Assembly: GCF_000696185.1 (NCBI RefSeq) | Contig: NZ_KK853997.1 | Coordinates: forward strand, 2,046,761-2,110,760 | Length of the DNA: 64,000 nucleotides | Direction: 5' to 3' | Source of the DNA: Kitasatospora cheerisanensis KCTC 2395 | GTDB taxonomy: Bacteria > Actinomycetota > Actinomycetes > Streptomycetales > Streptomycetaceae | In this document: piece by piece, positions 10,958 to 19,231 of the stretch | Layout: the number at the start of each line of letters is the position of its first letter | Numbering within the stretch: position 1 is the first letter of the stretch | Program-made: the position numbers and the translations under genes | The notes under the pieces: generated by a model | The model's input: only the letters and a program-made list of their open reading frames with translations | What the model was told of the DNA's origin: nothing | Database searches by the model: none

Positions 10958-11778
10958 ATGCCGCTGCCCGAGGACGCCGCCGACCCGGCCCCGTTCTCGC
11001 CCGGTTCGCCCTCGGGGCCAGCGATCTGCGCTGCCCGGCGTGCCGACGCGAGCACCGCTACGAGCCGCCGAGCCTGCCCTGCCCGTGCGGGGCGCAGCTG
11101 CGGGTGCCGCTGCTGCGCGGCGGGGTGCCGGTGCAGGTGCGGTTCCGCTCCTGGGAGGACTCCTGGGTGAGCATGCGCTGCCCGCACTGCGGGCGCAGCG
11201 ACCAGTGGCCGCAGCCGGAGTTCACCTGCGACTGCGGGGCGACGGTGCGGATGCCGGTGGACCGTGCGCCGAAGCTGCAGAGCGCGGGCCCGCGGGCGGC
11301 CCGCCCGGCGGAGGCGGCCCGCCCGTACACCACGGCGGTGCCGCCGCCGGAGCCGCCGGCGTCGGGTTCGGGCCCGGCCCGGGCGCTGCGTCCGCCGTTC
11401 CGTCCGCAGCCGGTGCGCACCCCGCAGGACGCGGTGCTGACGGCGGCCCGCTACCTGCAGTGGCTGGGCTTCGACGACCTGGAGCTGACGGCCGGTCAGG
11501 AGCGGGACTCGACCACCCTGCTGGGCGGCCGGATGGTGGCCCGGGTGGACACCTGGACCGAGCCGGCCGACGTGAAGGCGGTCGAGTGCCTGTGGCTGGA
11601 GACGCTGCACAGTGAGCAGGTCGCGGCCGCGATGTTCACCGTCTCGGGGTACTCCCGGCAGGCCACGGTCCGCGGCGAACAGCTGCTGGTGGCGCTGTTC
11701 ACGCTGGACTCGGCGGGCATCCCGCAGCCCTCGAACGGGGCCGCGGAGGCCCTGATGGAGACCGGCTGGACGTCCTGA
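10958..11778 (+). CDS. Zinc-ribbon protein with Mrr-like C-terminal fold; reading frame broken near 11003
   Basis: A long open frame covers 11005-11778 and encodes two zinc-ribbon-like Cys sets (RCPACRREH... PCPCG and MRCPHCGRS... CDCGA), a Pro-rich linker and a C-terminal domain. That domain (AARYLQWLGFDDLELT... ARVDTW... MFTVSGYSRQA) resembles the Mrr restriction-endonuclease fold but lacks a clear D-(E/Q)xK site. The natural N-terminus appears to be MPLPEDAADPAPFSPG from ATG 10958 in another frame. One missing base at 11003-11004 (CCCGG before TTCGCC) would join the two. In the sequence as given, the only in-frame starts are 10912 or 10948 (GTG). Function unknown; nucleic-acid binding is a guess. 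Confidence 0.6.
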
Positions 11779-11943
11779 CGCTGCGTCACCCCGCCGTCAC
11801 CCGGAGGCCGGGGTTCCGGATTTCCTCGCGCTCGTGATCTGGTGCACAAGCTCCTACGCGTGTTGAATTGCCGCCACGACGCGGGCTCCTGGGGGTTGGG
11901 GGGAGTCCGCGGGTCGCTGCATGGCGCGCACAAGGAGGTGGCG

Positions 11944-12753
11944 TTGTCGGTGCACGGGACTGCCCTGGGGGGCATGGCGGACGTCGTCTGGCGGCTTCGG
12001 TCGCGGGGCTGCTGGCAGGAGGCGGCGGACCTGCTCCGCCCGCAGGCCGGCCGGGACCCGACGGCGGCGCTGCAACGGGCCGAACTGCTGATCGAGCAGT
12101 GCCTGTTCACCGCGGACCACTGGGAGCGCGCGGAGGACGCCCTGCGCCAGGCGGAAGCCTCGGTCGCCGGCAGCGAGCACCGCGCCGCGGCCTCCTGCGC
12201 GCGCGGCTACCTGGCGTACGTGGCCAGCGTGCTGGGCCGCCGGGACCGGCTGGACGAGGCGCAGGCCGCGCTGGGCCGCACCTCGGCGCTGCTGCCGCCG
12301 AAGGCGCCGGGCCGGCCGCTGCTGGACTTCCGGCGCGGGCTGGTCGCGGAGAACCTGCTGCACGATCCGGCGGCGGCGCACAGCGCGTACACCCGGGCGC
12401 ACGAGGGCGCCAAGGAGCGCGGCGACGACCTGCTGCGCTCCTCGACCTGGTGCCACCTGGCGGGCCTGGCCGGCGCGGCGGGCGACCTGGAACGCGCCCG
12501 GGACGGCTTCCGGGCGGCACTGGAGCTGCGCGAGCGACTGGGGTTCACGGTGGGAGTGGCGCCGGCCCTGGCCGCCCTCGCGGAGGTGTCGGAACCGGCC
12601 GAGGCGGAGCGGCTGCGCGCGGAGGCGACCCGGCTGGTGCAGGCGCTGGGCGGGGCCCCGGTGTGGCTGGCGCGGCGACTGGGACACCTCCCGGAGCAGG
12701 CTGCGGCCCCGGACGGCGGCACGGTGCGGGACCTGCGGCACGGCATCAGCTAA
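11944..12753 (+). CDS. TPR-like alpha-helical protein of unknown function
   Basis: A 269-residue, Ala/Leu/Arg-rich protein made of helical pairs typical of tetratricopeptide repeats (AELLIEQCLFTADHWERAED, YLAYVASVLGRRDRLDEAQ, WCHLAGLAGAAGDLERAR). TTG 11944 is chosen because GGAGG (11934-11938) lies 5 bases upstream; GTG 11950 is the alternative. No enzyme motif, signal or membrane segment. Its stop codon overlaps the iron box of the next gene. Probably a scaffold or regulator. Confidence 0.7.
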   Translation: MSVHGTALGGMADVVWRLRSRGCWQEAADLLRPQAGRDPTAALQRAELLIEQCLFTADHWERAEDALRQAEASVAGSEHRAAASCARGYLAYVASVLGRRDRLDEAQAALGRTSALLPPKAPGRPLLDFRRGLVAENLLHDPAAAHSAYTRAHEGAKERGDDLLRSSTWCHLAGLAGAAGDLERARDGFRAALELRERLGFTVGVAPALAALAEVSEPAEAERLRAEATRLVQALGGAPVWLARRLGHLPEQAAAPDGGTVRDLRHGIS

Positions 12754-12767
12754 GGTGAGCCTTACCT
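12753..12767. promoter_or_regulatory. Iron box (DmdR1/IdeR-type operator)
   Basis: AGGTGAGCCTTACCT matches AGGTNAGNCTNACCT exactly, the core of the DmdR1/IdeR/DtxR box, 81 bp upstream of the FhuF-like gene. The iron-loaded regulator would repress that gene. The site begins on the last base of the preceding stop codon. Confidence 0.85.
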
Positions 12768-12795
12768 GTCCGGGCGGAGCAGCGGCCCGGACAGG
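12765..12795 (+). terminator. Hairpin sharing bases with the iron box
   Basis: CCTGTCCGGGC (12765-12775) pairs perfectly with GCCCGGACAGG (12785-12795), loop 9. It begins inside the right arm of the iron box. It may end transcription of the TPR gene or structure the fhuF leader. Confidence 0.6.
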
Positions 12796-12848
12796 TCCAC
12801 CGCGCCGTGCCCGGGCCCCGCTCCCGGGGTACCACCCAGGGAGCCCGC

Positions 12849-13655
12849 GTGACCGCGCACCAGGTCGAGCAGTGCCCCCCGCCCGCCACCACCGACTCCC
12901 GCCCCTGCCGGGCGAGTTGGCAGCGGCTGACCGAGGTCTTCGCGGACCTCCGGATCCACCCCGCTGCCCCCCGCACCGGCCCCGGCTGGACCACCGCCGC
13001 GGCCCTCGCCGCCGACCCGGCCGCGCTCGACGCGATGATCGCCTTCGACGAGCGCCTCGGCCTCGACCTGTACGGCGCCCCCGCCCGCCCGGACGTCACC
13101 GCCGGCTTCAGCCTGCACCGCTACGCCTGGCCCGTCGCGCTGGCCTTCACCCTGCCCTGGTTCCTGGAGCGCCGCGTCCCGGTGCTGCCGGTCGACCGGC
13201 TCTCGATCAGCCGCGCCACCGGCGAACTGACGGCCCGTCCGACCGCCTTCCACTGCCTGCCGGACGACCCGGCGGCCGACCGTCCGGACGCCCTGGTCGT
13301 CCCCGACCGCCCGGCGCTCGACTCCGCCCTGCGCGCCGCGCTCGCCGAGCATCTCGCGCCGGTGCTCGACGCCTTCCGCCCCCGCGTGCGTCGCGGCCCG
13401 CGCACCCTCTGGGCGCTCGCCACCGACGACGTGGTGGACGGCCTCTGGTACCTCGCCACCCTGCTCGGCGAGGAGCCCCGGGCGGTGGCCGACCTGACCG
13501 CCCTGCTGCCGGGCGACGCCTCGTCCGCCCCGTTCGTGGGGGTGCCGGGCTTCCGCGAGGAGGGCGGCACCCGGACCAGGACCAGGGTCAGCTGCTGCCT
13601 CTTCTACACGGTCCGGCCGACCGAGATCTGCTTCAGCTGCCCCCGCAGCAAATAG
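12849..13655 (+). CDS. FhuF-like (2Fe-2S) ferric-siderophore reductase
   Basis: 268 residues. The C-terminal motif CCLFYTVRPTEICFSC is the C-C-x10-C-x2-C cluster-binding signature of the FhuF family, which reduces siderophore-bound Fe3+ in the cytoplasm. GTG 12849 follows AGGGAG at 5 bases; the in-frame ATG 12807 lacks one. The exact iron box upstream supports the role and predicts induction under iron starvation. No siderophore synthesis or uptake gene is next to it, so it is a stand-alone iron-release enzyme. Confidence 0.9.
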   Translation: MTAHQVEQCPPPATTDSRPCRASWQRLTEVFADLRIHPAAPRTGPGWTTAAALAADPAALDAMIAFDERLGLDLYGAPARPDVTAGFSLHRYAWPVALAFTLPWFLERRVPVLPVDRLSISRATGELTARPTAFHCLPDDPAADRPDALVVPDRPALDSALRAALAEHLAPVLDAFRPRVRRGPRTLWALATDDVVDGLWYLATLLGEEPRAVADLTALLPGDASSAPFVGVPGFREEGGTRTRTRVSCCLFYTVRPTEICFSCPRSK

Positions 13656-13789
13656 ATCTGACTATCTTTTGATTTTCTGTCGGAATTCCCCCCTGACGGT
13701 GTATTGGTCCCGTTCCGGTCATCCCGCCCGAATTTCTCCGCCATGATGGTTCCCCCATCAAGATGCGGAAAGCGAGGCTGGATCAGGTC

Positions 13790-14781
13790 ATGAGACTGTC
13801 GGACATACCGCTTGGCTGGGTCGTCGCCGGCGCGGCCGCATGCGTCGCCGCCGTCGCCCTGCTGGCCGTCGCCCGCAGCCGCTCGGCGGCGGCCGCCAAC
13901 ACCGCCGGCACGGACTCCTGGGAACGCGCCGAGGAGCGCCGCCGCCGCACCGAGTCCCTCTACGGAGGCGCCTCCTACCTGCTGCTCTTCTGCTGCGCCG
14001 CGGTCGCCGCCGCGCTCTCCTTCCACGGGCTGGTCGGCTTCGGCATCCAGAACCTCGGCCTCTCCGGCGGCTGGGAGTACCTCGTCCCGTTCGGCCTGGA
14101 CGGGGCCGCGATGTTCTGCTCCGTCCTCGCCGTCCGCGAGGCCAGCCACGGCGACGCCGCACTCGGCTCCCGCCTGCTGGTCTGGCTGTTCGCCGCGGCC
14201 TCCGCCTGGTTCAACTGGGTGCACGCGCCCCGCGGTTTCGGCCACGACGGCGCGCCGCAGTTCTTCGCCGGAATGTCGCTCTCGGCCGCGGTGCTGTTCG
14301 ACCGCGCACTGAAGCAGACCCGGGTCGCCGCCCTGCGCGAGCAGGGCCTGGTGCCCCGTCCGCTGCCGCAGATCCGCGTGGTCCGCTGGCTGCGCGCCCC
14401 GCGGGAGACCTACGCCGCGTGGTCGCTGATGCTGCTCGAAGGCGTCCGCACGCTGGACGAGGCCGTCGAGGAGGTCCGCGACGACAAGCGCACGGCGGCG
14501 GAGAACCGGGAGCGCCGCCGGATGGCCTCCCGCCGGGAGCGCGCCGAGATCAGGGCCATCGGCCGCCAGCCCGGCAGCAGTTGGCGCACCCGGCACACCC
14601 GCCAACTCGAACCTGCCCCCGCGACCTCCGCCCCGACGGAGCCCGCCATAGCCCCCGCCGGCCTCCCCGCCACCCCGCCCACCGCAGCATCGACCTGACC
14701 GCGGAGGAGGACACCGCCCCCCTCCCCCGGCTCGCCTCGCTCGAACAGAAGCTCAAGGACCTGGAGCAGCAGTTCGGGTGA
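13790..14781 (+). CDS. DUF2637 membrane protein, frameshifted near its C-terminus
   Basis: The open frame 13790-14698 encodes a DUF2637 protein: transmembrane segments at the N-terminus (GWVVAGAAACVAAVALLAV) and in the core (YLLLFCCAAVAAALSFHGL, FGLDGAAMFCSVLAV, LLVWLFAAASAWFNWVHA), then a basic helical tail. It stops early at TGA 14696. In the +2 frame the tail continues as SIDLTAEEDTAPLPRL plus a coiled coil (LEQKLKDLEQQFG) to TGA 14779-14781, which looks like the genuine end. One missing base within 14673-14680 (CCCCGCCC) explains it. Start ATG 13790 is preferred over ATG 13763. Family members are linked to plasmid spread or regulation; function unknown. Confidence 0.75.
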
Positions 14782-14808
14782 CCCCACCGGGGGTTCGGGC
14801 AACGGCAC

Positions 14809-14881
14809 GGGGCCCGGAAACGGCGGAACGCAGAGCGCCCGTCGACCGGCGGCGGACTCGCCCCGCCGTCTCCCGGGCCCC
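14809..14881. terminator. Possible long hairpin between convergent genes
   Basis: GGGGCCCGG (14809-14817) can pair with CCGGGCCCC (14873-14881), with GGCGG/CCGCC inside. It could terminate both DUF2637 and the SpoIIE-type gene. The loop is long, so confidence is low. Confidence 0.35.
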
Positions 14882-14892
14882 CGGCAGTGCGG

Positions 14893-17076
14893 CTAGCTGG
14901 TCAGCTCGAACCACATCCGCTTGCCCGAGCCGCGGGGCTCCACGCCCCAGGCGTCGGCGAGCGCCTCGACCAGCATCAGGCCGCGGCCGGAGGACGCCTG
15001 TTCGCCGGGGGTGCGGCGGGTGGGCCAGAGGTCGGACTCGTCCTCGACCTCGACGCGCAGGCGGGCCCGCCCGTTGTCCTGGTAGAGCCGGGCGGTGAAC
15101 ATCGCGTCCCGGTCGGTGTGCCGGATCGCGTTGGTGACCAGCTCCGAGGACAACAGCTCGGCGGTGTCGATGAGTTCGGGCACCCCCCAGCGGCGCAGCG
15201 CGTCGCGGAGTTCGGCGCGGAGCTCGGAGATCCGGGCCAGGTCGGCCTGCCCGATCCGGCGGCGGAGCTGCTGGGCGGCGCGTCCGCCCGCAGGCCCGTC
15301 CCAGCGCAGCAGCAGGAGGGCGATGTCGTCCTCGCGTTCGCTGGTGTCGGCGGCCTGGGAGGCGATCCGGTCGGCGAGTTCCTCCAGCGGTTCGCGCGGG
15401 GACTCGCCGATCGCGGGCAGCGGCGCGGAGACGGTCTCGCAGAGGCGGGCGAATCCGGTGTCGAGGTCCATGTCCCGGGCTTCGACCAGGCCGTCGGTGC
15501 AGAGCACGACGGTCTCGCCGGGGTCGAGGCTGAACCGGGTGACCCGGTACTCCTCGTCGGGGGCGACGCCGAGCGGCAGCCCGCCGGCCACCGGGACGGA
15601 GTGCGCGGTGCCGTCGGCGCGGCGCACCACCGGGTCGAGGTGGCCGGCCCGGACGGCGTAGACCACGCCGTAGTCGACGTTGACCTCGGCGTAGGTGCAG
15701 GTCGCGAAGTGGTCGGTGTCGAGGTCCGCGAGGAAGCGCGAGGCGCGGGCCATCACGGCGGCGGGCGGGTGGCCCTCGGCCGCGTAGGCGCGCAGCGCGA
15801 TCCGGAGCTGGCCCATGATGCCGGCGGCGTGCACGTCGTGGCCCTGGACGTCACCGATCACCAGTCCGACGTGGCCGCCGGGCAGCGGGACGACGTCGTA
15901 CCAGTCGCCGCCGATCTGCAGGCCGGAGCCGGCCGCGAGGTAGCGGACGGCGGTGGTCACGCCGGGGACGGCGGGGACGGTGCGGGGCAGCATGACGCGC
16001 TGGAGGCCGGCGGCGAGCTCGTGCTCGGCGTCGTGCAGGCGGGCCCGGGCGAGCGACTGGGCGACCAGGCCGCCGAGGGTGGAGAGCAGGGTGCGCTCGT
16101 CGGGGTCGAGTTCGCGGGCGTCGTCGAAGGAGACCACGCAGACGCCGGTGGGGCGGCCGCTGGCGACCAGCGGGAGGAACGCCCAGGAGGAGCGTCCGCT
16201 GTTCTCGGCCCAGTCCCAGGCGTCGGGGTAGCGCTCGCGGTACTCCTCGCGGCTGGAGACGAAGATCGGGGCGCGCTGCCTGATCGCCTCGGCGGCGGGG
16301 TGGCTCGGCGAGAGCGGGATCCGGTCGAACTGGTCGCTGAGCGCGCTGCGGTAGCCGCTGGAGCCGAGCAGGGCGATCCGGCCGGCTTCCAGGGAGGCGA
16401 GGGCGAGGCCGTCGGGGCCGAGGCCGGGCAGCGGCAGTTCGGTGAAGACCCGGGCGACGTCGCGGACGGTGACGGCCTCGGAGAGGGCGCGGGCGGCTTC
16501 CTTGATGAACCGGGAGCGTTCCTCGCGCAGCACGGCGAGCTCGTCGGCGCGTTCGCGCTTGTGGAGTTCGACGGTGGCGTCCCAGACGAAGCCGACCATC
16601 CGGGAGGGGCGGCCGAAGGCGTCGGCGAGGACCCGGCCGCGGAAGCGCACGGCGTGCAGTTCGCCGTTGGGGAAGACGGTGCGGTAGTAGGCGCCGCACT
16701 GGCCGAGTTCGGCGACGGCGCGTTCCACCCGGCGGCGCACCACGGGGGCGTCCTCGGGGTGGAGCAGGGCGAGGAAGGAGCCGGAGGTGCGGTCGAAGGA
16801 CTGGCCGGTGAGTCCGAGGATGGCGCAGGCACGCCGGTCGCCGACCAGGATGTCGCGCCGGATGTCCCAGTCGTAGGAGCCGATGCCGTTGGCGGCCATC
16901 GCCGGTTCGAGCCACTCGGGGGTGGAGTCCCCGGTGCGGGTGGGCAGGCCGCGCGCGGTGGTCGGCACGGCGCGGCCGGCGGCGGTGCGCAGCGGGTTCG
17001 CGGGGGTGCCGTTCCTGGTGGCCTGGGCGGGCGGGGTTCGGCGGGCGGGCCCAGGCGCCTCGGGCTCGGTGGCCAT
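14893..17076 (-). CDS. PAS-GAF-SpoIIE phosphatase with C-terminal anti-sigma kinase domain
   Basis: 727 residues. ATG 17076 follows AGGAG closely (CAGGAGAAGC). Order: disordered N-terminus; PAS domain (ANGIGSYDWDIRRDILVG, about 60-170); GAF-like domain (about 190-345); PP2C/SpoIIE phosphatase (about 370-570, GLQIGGDWYDVVPL, VIGDVQGHD, LCTDGLVE, all metal Asp residues present); HATPase_c domain (about 600-727, ELLSSELVTNAIRHT N-box, SSGRGLMLVEALAD G-box). Such proteins set the phosphorylation of anti-anti-sigma factors, linking sensed signals to SigB/SigF-type stress regulons in Streptomyces. The partner antagonist is not in the window. The next gene carries a closely similar kinase domain. 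Confidence 0.93.
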   Translation of the reverse strand: MATEPEAPGPARRTPPAQATRNGTPANPLRTAAGRAVPTTARGLPTRTGDSTPEWLEPAMAANGIGSYDWDIRRDILVGDRRACAILGLTGQSFDRTSGSFLALLHPEDAPVVRRRVERAVAELGQCGAYYRTVFPNGELHAVRFRGRVLADAFGRPSRMVGFVWDATVELHKRERADELAVLREERSRFIKEAARALSEAVTVRDVARVFTELPLPGLGPDGLALASLEAGRIALLGSSGYRSALSDQFDRIPLSPSHPAAEAIRQRAPIFVSSREEYRERYPDAWDWAENSGRSSWAFLPLVASGRPTGVCVVSFDDARELDPDERTLLSTLGGLVAQSLARARLHDAEHELAAGLQRVMLPRTVPAVPGVTTAVRYLAAGSGLQIGGDWYDVVPLPGGHVGLVIGDVQGHDVHAAGIMGQLRIALRAYAAEGHPPAAVMARASRFLADLDTDHFATCTYAEVNVDYGVVYAVRAGHLDPVVRRADGTAHSVPVAGGLPLGVAPDEEYRVTRFSLDPGETVVLCTDGLVEARDMDLDTGFARLCETVSAPLPAIGESPREPLEELADRIASQAADTSEREDDIALLLLRWDGPAGGRAAQQLRRRIGQADLARISELRAELRDALRRWGVPELIDTAELLSSELVTNAIRHTDRDAMFTARLYQDNGRARLRVEVEDESDLWPTRRTPGEQASSGRGLMLVEALADAWGVEPRGSGKRMWFELTS

Positions 17077-17325
17077 GCTTCTCCTGCCGGTGCCTTGCCT
17101 GGCGGCCACTGGTATCCGTATCCCCTGCTGGGCCGGCCGGACCGCGATGGTTTGCGTGTGCCTACTGGCACACATTCTCACTAGCCTCTCGTATGTTCGG
17201 CAAGGCGGCAATGCCGGTGACCCGGACGGTACTGATCGCACACGATCCCGCTTGGCATATTCACCCGTTCGGCCCCGTGGGCCGGCCGGTGCGGAATTCG
17301 TCCCGCCGGTTCGGGGCGGGGCGGC

Positions 17326-17907
17326 TCAGAGCACCGACAGCTCGAACCAGGTGACTTTTCCGTCCCCGCGCAGCTGCACGCCCCAGTCGTCGGCGAGCGC
17401 CTCCACCAGCAGCAGTCCGCGCCCGGAGGTGGCGCTCTCGCTGGGCGGACGGCGGCCGGGCAGCCGGCTGGTGCGGTCGTGCACCTCGACCCGCAGGCGC
17501 TGCTCGGCGGTGAGCACCGCGTCGAATTCGGCGCCCTTGCCGGTGTGCACCAGCGCGTTGGTGACGAGTTCGGAGGTCAGCAGTTCGGCGGTGTCGGCGA
17601 GCTCGGGGACGCCCCAGTGGTCGAGTGCGGCGCGCAGCCGGCGCCGGATGGTGCGGACGGCGGGCAGGTCCGCCGCTTCCAGGGAGGCATGCAGCCGGCG
17701 ATGCAGGGCACACTCCGGCTGGTGCACCGGGGCGGGGCTCTGCGCGTGCGGCTGCGGCTGTGGCTGTAGCTGCGACTGTGGCTGTAGCTGTGATTGCGGC
17801 TGCGGCTTCGCCGGTGGGTGCGGCTGGAGGTGCGCCGGGCCCTGCTGGTCGGTCTGCTCCCGGCGCGAGGCCGAGCGCTGCCGCGGGAATCTTGCCTGAC
17901 CGTCCAT
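17326..17907 (-). CDS. ATP-binding anti-sigma (RsbW-like) protein
   Basis: About 193 residues. A Gln/Pro-rich low-complexity N-terminus (PQPQSQLQPQSQLQPQPQP, encoded by a CTGNGG-type repeat at about 17751-17812) precedes a HATPase_c domain with LLTSELVTNALVHT (N-box) and TSGRGLLLVEALAD (G-box). It closely parallels the C-terminal domain of the SpoIIE-type protein just downstream, suggesting duplication. Likely role: serine kinase/anti-sigma factor. ATG 17907 has no clear ribosome-binding site; GTG codons further upstream in frame are alternatives. Confidence 0.8.
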   Translation of the reverse strand: MDGQARFPRQRSASRREQTDQQGPAHLQPHPPAKPQPQSQLQPQSQLQPQPQPHAQSPAPVHQPECALHRRLHASLEAADLPAVRTIRRRLRAALDHWGVPELADTAELLTSELVTNALVHTGKGAEFDAVLTAEQRLRVEVHDRTSRLPGRRPPSESATSGRGLLLVEALADDWGVQLRGDGKVTWFELSVL

Positions 17908-18402
17908 CAACTTCGTAAGCCCCCGCCCTCGTTCCGGACGGCCGCCCCGGTCCCCCACCGGCCCTGCGGCCACTTCTGGTCATCCTCATGCCCACTCGGC
18001 GGCGTTTGCAACAGTGATCCGCCCCTACGCCCGTGGTGAACGGTGCGCAAGGGCGTGCGCGGGCACGCGGGCGAGCCGGGGCGCGCCCGCCCGGTGAGGC
18101 TGCGCAGAGGGCTTTTCCCCGCGGGTGGCGTGCATTCGTCGACGGCGCGTCGGCTCGCCGGCGGTGCGATCCTCGCACGATCCGATCACCGGGCCGGAAC
18201 GGCGTGCACGAATTCCGCGCACGGTCCCCCCGGTTCCCCCACTCTCCTTCCGTGCGCCTGCGGGGCGTCCCGGCCCTGCGGCCGGACGCTGGACACGGCG
18301 GGCGGGCGCGGGTTCAATGGGGCCCACGTTTGAACGTCGTTCTAAACTTCTCCGACACGCTCCACCGACCACCCTCTGTCCCCCCTCGACGAGCGAGGCA
18401 CC
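17908..18402. other. Gene-free 495-bp region upstream of the urease cluster
   Basis: No convincing coding frame. It holds the upstream sequences of the divergent anti-sigma gene and of ureAB, including the GAACG-T-CGTTC palindrome listed separately. Nothing else recognised. Confidence 0.5.
18329..18346. promoter_or_regulatory. TetR-type palindrome upstream of urease
   Basis: GAACG-T-CGTTC (18332-18342) is a perfect 5-bp-arm palindrome flanked by TTT on the left and TAAA on the right, 60 bp before the ureAB start. TGAACG/CGTTC arms are common in TetR-family operators of actinomycetes. The cognate regulator is not obvious here. Confidence 0.5.
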
Positions 18403-19113
18403 GTGCGACTGACCCCCACCGAACGGGACCGGCTGCTGATCTTCACCGCGGCCGAGCTGGCCCGCGCCCGACGGGCGCGCGGCGTGAGACTGAACGTGCC
18501 GGAGGCGACGGCCCTGATCGCCGACACCGTCTGCGAGGCCGCCCGCGACGGCCGGCGCCTCGCCGAGGCGATCGAGGCCGGCCGCTCCGTGCTGACCGCC
18601 GCCGACGTGCTGCCCGGCGTGCCGGACGTGGTGACGGTGGTGCAGGTGGAGGCGGTGTTCGAGGACGGGACGCGCCTCGCCGTGGTCAACGACCCGTTCC
18701 ACGGCGCGGGTTCGCTGGGCGACGGGGCGCCGGGCGCGGCACTGCCGGGCTCCGGCGCGGGCTACGACCCGGTCGAGGAGGAGCTCCTGCTGCCGGTGCA
18801 CAACACCGCCTCGGTGCCGATCTCGGTGACCTCGCACTTCCACTTCTTCGAGTCCAACCCGCGACTGGCCTTCGACCGGGCCGCCGCCTACGGGATGCAC
18901 CTGGCGGTGCCGGCCGGCTCCTCGGTGCGCTTCGACCCGGGCGCCACCGTCGAGGTGGGCCTGGTGTCGATCGGCGGCGAGCGGGTCGCGATCGGCTTCG
19001 CCGGCCTGGTGGACGGGCCGCTGGACGCGCCGGGCGCGAAGGACGCTGCGCTGGCCAAGGCCCGGGCGACCGGCTACCTCACCGAGTTCGACGACACCGA
19101 GCCCACCCAGTGA
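18403..19113 (+). CDS. ureAB: Urease gamma/beta fusion subunit
   Basis: 236 residues joining two small urease subunits. Residues 1 to about 100 are UreA (gamma): MRLTPTERDRLLIFTAAELA and VPEATALIADTVCEAARDG. Residues about 125-225 are UreB (beta): VPISVTSHFHFFESNPRLAF and FDPGATVEVGLVSIGGERV. A Gly-rich linker joins them. GTG 18403 follows GAGG at 4 bases. It forms the outer scaffold of urease (urea to ammonia plus carbamate) with UreC. Fused gamma-beta is known in some actinobacteria and in Helicobacter UreA. No accessory genes (ureDEFG) are in the window, so maturation must come from elsewhere. Confidence 0.95.
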   Translation: MRLTPTERDRLLIFTAAELARARRARGVRLNVPEATALIADTVCEAARDGRRLAEAIEAGRSVLTAADVLPGVPDVVTVVQVEAVFEDGTRLAVVNDPFHGAGSLGDGAPGAALPGSGAGYDPVEEELLLPVHNTASVPISVTSHFHFFESNPRLAFDRAAAYGMHLAVPAGSSVRFDPGATVEVGLVSIGGERVAIGFAGLVDGPLDAPGAKDAALAKARATGYLTEFDDTEPTQ

Positions 19114-19150
19114 CCGCCACTCACCGCCGCCGCAGGAAGGACCACGAAGC

Positions 19151-19231
19151 ATGAGCGAGCGAAGCGAGTTCATCATCAAGAGGTGCGTGTGCGCGAAGCG
19201 CCCGCCGAGCGCAGGCGAGGTGGGCGCATGA
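19151..19231 (+). CDS. 26-residue mini-ORF overlapping the ureC start
   Basis: ATG 19151 starts MSERSEFIIKRCVCAKRPPS, and the frame ends with TGA 19229-19231, sharing ATGA with the ureC start. GGAAGGACC lies upstream. It fills the gap between ureAB and ureC and may couple their translation or act as a leader. The opening ATGAGCGAGCGAAGCGAG is a short, repetitive streptomycete start-type sequence, so it may not encode a functional peptide. Confidence 0.4.
   Translation: MSERSEFIIKRCVCAKRPPSAGEVGA

Noticed and set aside
14670-14698. Programmed ribosomal frameshifting in the DUF2637 gene
   Set aside because: No X-XXY-YYZ slippery site or downstream pseudoknot is visible; a one-base indel in CCCCGCCC is simpler.
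14887-17184. A 765-codon plus-strand frame
   Set aside because: Antisense shadow of the SpoIIE-type phosphatase gene.
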